This document shows, piece after piece, positions 60,901 to 64,000 of a stretch of 64,000 bases of DNA. The DNA lies in NCBI GenBank assembly GCA_021292105.1, contig CM037871.1, positions 51,050,200 through 51,114,199 on the forward strand, in the 5' to 3' direction. The notes under the pieces are model-generated. The model saw only the letters and a program-made list of their open reading frames with translations. It searched no databases and was not told the DNA's origin. Origin of the DNA: Anadara kagoshimensis (taxonomy: Eukaryota > Mollusca > Bivalvia > Arcoida > Arcidae). Within the stretch, counting starts at the first letter, position 1. Each line of letters begins with the position of its first letter. The translations under genes and the position numbers were made by a program.

Positions 60901-63655
60901 AGTTGCACCTTCAAAATAATGGATTTTCCATTTGTAATTCAATCGATGTTTGCCACCTGTGTCAATAAATTCTAACTTCAGACAGAATGCTAAGGAACAT
61001 CATAGCAATAAAGTTAAAAACAATTTATATGAGACAGGGACATCATAGGAATAAAGTGCTAGCATTTCTTTATATGGTCAATGTATATGAGAAAGGAAAG
61101 GGTTTTGCAATCCTGTCATTAAAACATCAAGGGTCATTTTGAACTTATCAAAAGCACTAGTCTTATTTGAGGAAACTGGTCGCCCAAAAGAAAAGTAATG
61201 TAATCATCCAAAGTACGTCCAGGAGTTGTCAGCAATATTTCACTTACTTAATGAGCAGTCACAGATATCGGGACAATGAATTGATGACTTTTGTCGAGAT
61301 GGCTCAGTGATATATATTCATATGAATAATGAGTGCCGATTAGATTTCGTATACTAGCAATGTTTATTTGAACAACAGGGTCTCGTCCTATATACATGTA
61401 TCTCTTATACAAAGTTTGCAAGAATCTGTGCCCTGCCCTTGCGATGCTAAATATCTTTCAAATAAATGTGGCATTAGAAATAAGATCATTCTGAGGGTCA
61501 AATCTAGCCATTGGAATGATTTGAAGAACTCTGCTTTACCGAAAATCCTTATTGTGAGAAAATAAATGTCTTTGGTTCTTAATGAGAAGGACATATTTTT
61601 GCATCATTCACATGTTCATATTGAAATGACCTAATTTGAATTTGGAGAAGTTTATTGACCCAGATAGCGAACATCTTTCATGTATATTGTATTTTGTAAA
61701 CAATTAATATTGATATAGGATTAGGTACGACAGGGTCTAGTTTTGGCCTATCATATAAAATGGTGTCAATCTGAATTAATATGTTTTCTCATAATATAAT
61801 AGCAAAGGTAATGCTTTAGGTATGTTACTTGCTATGTTTTTCATAGAAAAGTAAAGATTAGTACCTAGTCCTTAATGCATAAAATTCATAAAACAATTTT
61901 TGTAAGTTTCGCCTCGAGAAATACTTATTGCAGTATCCAATTTGATGGGACCATCTTGACCCAAGACTCAAAAAATGGAGTCCGTGGTTTTTTTAAACAA
62001 ATGGGTCAACATAATAATGAAACTTAAATAGAAAAATTGAAGGTAGAACAGGATTTATTCAAAACTCACATAATACTAAAAATCAAAAGTTTTGTGATCA
62101 AAATACTGCTAACTGCTGTCATGACTTGTCATATAGTTCGTTACTTAGATAGTTATAAGTTGCACTGTTGCCGAAGTTCTTACAACAACATCAGCAATAA
62201 AGCTACATGGAACATAAGATATAAACGAATTGTTATTATGTTTGCTTGCAGTTAAAACAAAAACAGTCAACAAAGTCGTATATATTTTTCAACAATAAAA
62301 TAAAACAAAAATTTTCTAATCAGATTGCTATATTATATTCAGCAGGCCAAAATTAGACTCTATCGTATCCAATCCTTTTTCAAAATATTTTAACTTTTTA
62401 TTGTTCATTCATCAATGGGATACTCACTGACACACCTGTATTTGGACCGTCTCATCTCCCTTTTTTCAAGATAATATGGAGATATTTATGTTGTCACTGA
62501 AATCATCTGAAAAATATTGTTCTCGACAAATACACATATTATGTATAACACTATGGCAAACATATTTGTTTCCCATGTACATAAACGTCATTTTGTCGGT
62601 TGTAGCTTAATCATGTCATAGATTTTGTGACAATCTAAAATTATATAAAACACTATAGAATATAATATAACTATATATACAAAAGCTACCATTCGGCCAT
62701 AGTTCTGGGTAAATTACATGCAATCGGAATTCAAGTAGTAGACAAATGGAAATTTTGCATGGTCATTTAGGTGAATTTTAAGGGTGTGTTTCTTTCTGGC
62801 AAATCTTTTGAATATAACTGCATTTTGATTAAATGGTGTCAAAGAGGTAGAACAAAAAGCGGGCGGTTATATGGCAACCTAAGACAATAAAACAGCACGA
62901 AATAAAACCGATGACACAAAATTAAACATAGTGGATGTATTGAAAGGCCAAGGAATCAACATAGTGGATGTATTGAAAGGCCAAGGAATCAACATAGTGG
63001 ATGCTTTTCCCACACAACGGATTCACCATCGTCTTTACTAACCACCCCACATGGCTACATTTTAGTTCACATATTGTTTGTTGTGCATTTACCAGGTTTT
63101 CTTTATTGCGCTGGTTATATTTATCAATTGGTATCAAGTCATATTTATATCTTTTGTCCATTCTTTTGTTTTACATCCAGAAGTTATTATTGCTGCTTAA
63201 GGCGTTCGCTTGCAGTGTGCTACCTCAAAGACGTCAAATAACGACTTCCAGCACTGACAGATAAATGATAAAAAATTGTCAGTGCTGCTAGTCAAACAAT
63301 AAAAAGAACAGAGAAAAGGTTTGGCATGCATATCGATAAAAGTGTGGGGTTTTTTTTAAAAAAAAATTCCTTGATAAAAATACTTTTGTATTGGTTTCAA
63401 AGCATTAAACACCAATTATACATCTGCGGCTTAACATATTATAGAGAATATTAAGGGTTGTTTTAAATATAATTTTGTATAACCGATTATATGGTAGCAA
63501 GAATTGACACACAATAAAAATAATTATAATGTAACAATTACTTACAACTTGCAGATTCTGTAGTATCACTTCTCTATCAAAGAATCCAGATGCGGTCCCA
63601 TTGCTCGCCAAAGTATCATTAATGAAAGTGTCATTCTTCCCATAACTTGCCATCA
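54739..63655 (-). CDS. SLC23 family nucleobase/ascorbate transporter, eight 3' exons
   Basis: SLC23 proteins are sodium-coupled membrane carriers for ascorbate or nucleobases, with about 14 membrane segments. Eight exons on the minus strand (63655-63546, 60270-60089, 58684-58564, 57813-57657, 56944-56691, 56139-55866, 55366-55271, 54983-54739) join in one unbroken frame with GT/AG borders. Family marks in order are RFVGPLTVVPT, ARTDARADVISNFPWFYFPY, SIGDYYACQRM, PPPPSHAVNRGIATEG, NVGAIGVTK, PYPVLGGSM, SNLQVVSLGSTRN, INTG, FLDNTVPGTPEERG. The N-terminal exons, with the first membrane segments, lie beyond the right edge. Substrate cannot be assigned: the signature motif starts with Gly instead of Pro, Gln or Glu. 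Introns contain retroelement tails and a MITE. The intact frame argues for a functional gene. Confidence 0.95.
55271..55366 (-). CDS. SLC23-like exon: DNTVPG motif
   Basis: Encodes NSDFDNALRIMFANPMLSGG then VMACFLDNTVP. LDNTVPGT is conserved in the last membrane segments of the family. Acceptor TTATCAG, donor GTATGT. Confidence 0.94.
55866..56139 (-). CDS. SLC23-like exon: membrane segments
   Basis: Encodes VASRDVFIGVAFINVFLGII, TIPYPVLGGSMVIMFGMLFG and SNLQVVSLGSTRNLAVIGIS, ending EEINT plus one base. PxPVLGG and SNLQ..S..SxRN are conserved family motifs. Acceptor GTTGTAG, donor GTAAAA. Confidence 0.95.
56691..56944 (-). CDS. SLC23-like exon: substrate-site region and signature
   Basis: Encodes QFGPPSFNAGVFIAFLIATI, LDSIGDYYACQRMCNVPPPP and SHAVNRGIATEGLCTIIAGA, ending GGNVGAIGVTK. 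The acidic residue in ATEG and the N.G....TK signature belong to the substrate/ion site. The usual first signature residue (P, Q or E) is Gly here. Acceptor TTGCAG, donor GTAAGT. Confidence 0.96.
57657..57813 (-). CDS. SLC23-like exon: ARTDAR motif
   Basis: Encodes LLIAIIIGWLVSGILTAAGV (membrane), then DDPNAPDFNARTDARADVIS and FPWFYFPYPG. ARTDAR and the (W/F).(R/Y).PYP block are family hallmarks. Donor GTAAAT. Confidence 0.95.
57905..58115 (+). mobile_element. retroelement 3' end in an SLC23 intron
   Basis: AATGTTCCTTTCATTCTCAA, GCTTACCCTTCTGGAGCATC and GATTCGAACATGGACCGGTA match the 3' end at 59558-59820, with a single tail unit. Confidence 0.65.
58230..58492 (-). mobile_element. hairpin-ended short element (MITE-like), copy 2
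   Basis: Inverted copy of 32260-32518: starts CTAGAAAAACTGTGAGCC and ends TTAAGTGGGGGGTATA. Its terminal hairpin is slightly imperfect. It lies in an SLC23 intron. Confidence 0.78.
58564..58684 (-). CDS. SLC23-like exon: membrane segment and cytoplasmic loop
   Basis: Encodes TAGTAVILALYLARRKAPIP and MWSRQKGCHILWYPLHQVFA between acceptor ATTACAG and donor GTATGT. It matches the family's LFSQYLR-type segment and following loop. Confidence 0.9.
59525..59820 (+). mobile_element. retroelement 3' end with fragment of coding remnant
   Basis: TTTCTACAGTGCAGACCTG and CAGTATTGTTGATAAGTTTG begin the shared part, followed by CATAGTTCCATGTTCCTTTC, TTCCGGAGCACCCGATCTC and one tail unit GATTGTGATTCGGACATGG, ending GTTTGTTTTTGATG. 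Confidence 0.75.
60089..60270 (-). CDS. SLC23-like exon: membrane segments with GPLTVVPT
   Basis: Begins FEGCLMLAGVVHTLIGATG after acceptor CATTTTAG and includes FVGPLTVVPTILLM, the conserved GPLTV.PT motif. Ends YWGTST plus two bases before GTAAGT. Confidence 0.93.
62925..63003. repeat. 33-bp tandem repeat, 2.4 copies
   Basis: AACATAGTGGATGTATTGAA plus AGGCCAAGGAATC repeats exactly from 62925, 62958 and, partly, 62991. Confidence 0.95.
63249..63287. other. 11-bp perfect hairpin
   Basis: CAGCACTGACA (63249-63259) and TGTCAGTGCTG (63277-63287) are perfect complements around a 17-base AT-rich loop, in an SLC23 intron. Purpose unknown. Confidence 0.6.
63546..63655 (-). CDS. SLC23-like exon: extracellular loop
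   Basis: Acceptor TATGTAG and donor GTAAGT. Encodes MASYGKNDTFINDTLASNGT then ASGFFDREVILQNLQV. It aligns with the loop before the REVQG-type segment of vertebrate SLC23 proteins. Three possible N-glycosylation sites (NDT, NDT, NGT). The Met is internal; two bases of a split codon precede it. Confidence 0.8.
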
Positions 63656-64000
63656 CTACATATGAAAAACAACAATTATCGATTATTAAGAATGGGATGG
63701 TTAACAGTCTCTCAACCTTGTTTTATCCGTATTTGCTAAGTTGCGAGAAAGTTTATTTTCTAAACTGAATGTTCATTTAATAATCTATTTTATTGTATTT
63801 ATATACAGATATATTATTACATTTGGGCTCTTAAAGGTTCTGGGACTCTATAGTTAATGAACGAACTATTAAAGGCTCACACGTAACCACGATTGACTCC
63901 ATTTGAGTTTTTTCTTTGTGATTGACATTTAAATATATTTTCTCTTGGCAAGACGTAAGGTTATTGGCTTTCCCCTACCATCTCAGAACTGACAGATATA
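63656..64000 (-). other. SLC23 intron at the right edge; SINE fragment at the end
   Basis: No exon found. CTACCATCTCAGAACTGACAG at 63976 resembles the end of the SINE at 34053-34225. Confidence 0.4.

Larger units (their letters stand above)
60271..63545 (-). other. long SLC23 intron, mostly unrecognised
   Basis: A 3.3-kb intron. A 141-codon minus-strand frame at 60294-60719 has no homology I recognise and adjoins the exon by chance. Small repeats are listed separately; no further exon was found. Confidence 0.55.

Overview
The window is eukaryotic, most likely from a mollusc and probably a bivalve. It is AT-rich. Its genes are split by introns with normal GT/AG borders. It is filled with tRNA-derived SINEs, small inverted-repeat elements and Helentron-like elements that carry tandem repeats, a mix typical of bivalves. 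The species cannot be read from the sequence, and nothing here is bacterial or viral.

Layout. Bases 1-23293 are one block of satellite DNA with a 173-bp monomer, about 135 copies, arranged in a higher-order pattern of about 7-9 monomers. From 24351 to 33077 (+) lie five exons of a GLRX3 (PICOT, CGFS glutaredoxin 3)-like gene. Pieces of the thioredoxin domain, of the first glutaredoxin domain and of the second are missing. The fourth visible exon runs directly into a three-level nest of Helentron-like elements (26317-32018). Bases 33.2-54.7 kb hold no gene I can support. They hold a dead retroelement with an expanded 49-bp tail array, an 83-bp array, a 27-bp array of 4.5 kb, a 54-bp array, microsatellites, at least five kinds of inverted-repeat (MITE-like) element and several SINE copies. 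From 54739 to 63655 (-) lie the last eight exons of an SLC23 family nucleobase/ascorbate transporter gene. Its reading frame is unbroken across all seven introns; its 5' exons lie beyond the right edge.

The two genes have no visible functional link: one is a cytosolic iron-sulfur/redox protein, the other a membrane transporter. They point in opposite directions with their 3' ends facing the repeat-rich interval. The most notable things are the higher-order satellite, the nested Helentron-like elements with repeated AGGTCAAGGTCA sites, the 49-bp array that grew from the tail of a retroelement, a MITE whose insertion can be proven from an empty paralogous site, and the broken (or mis-assembled) GLRX3 gene. 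Small indels are dense at the left end of the satellite and fade to the right, which looks like uncorrected long-read error.
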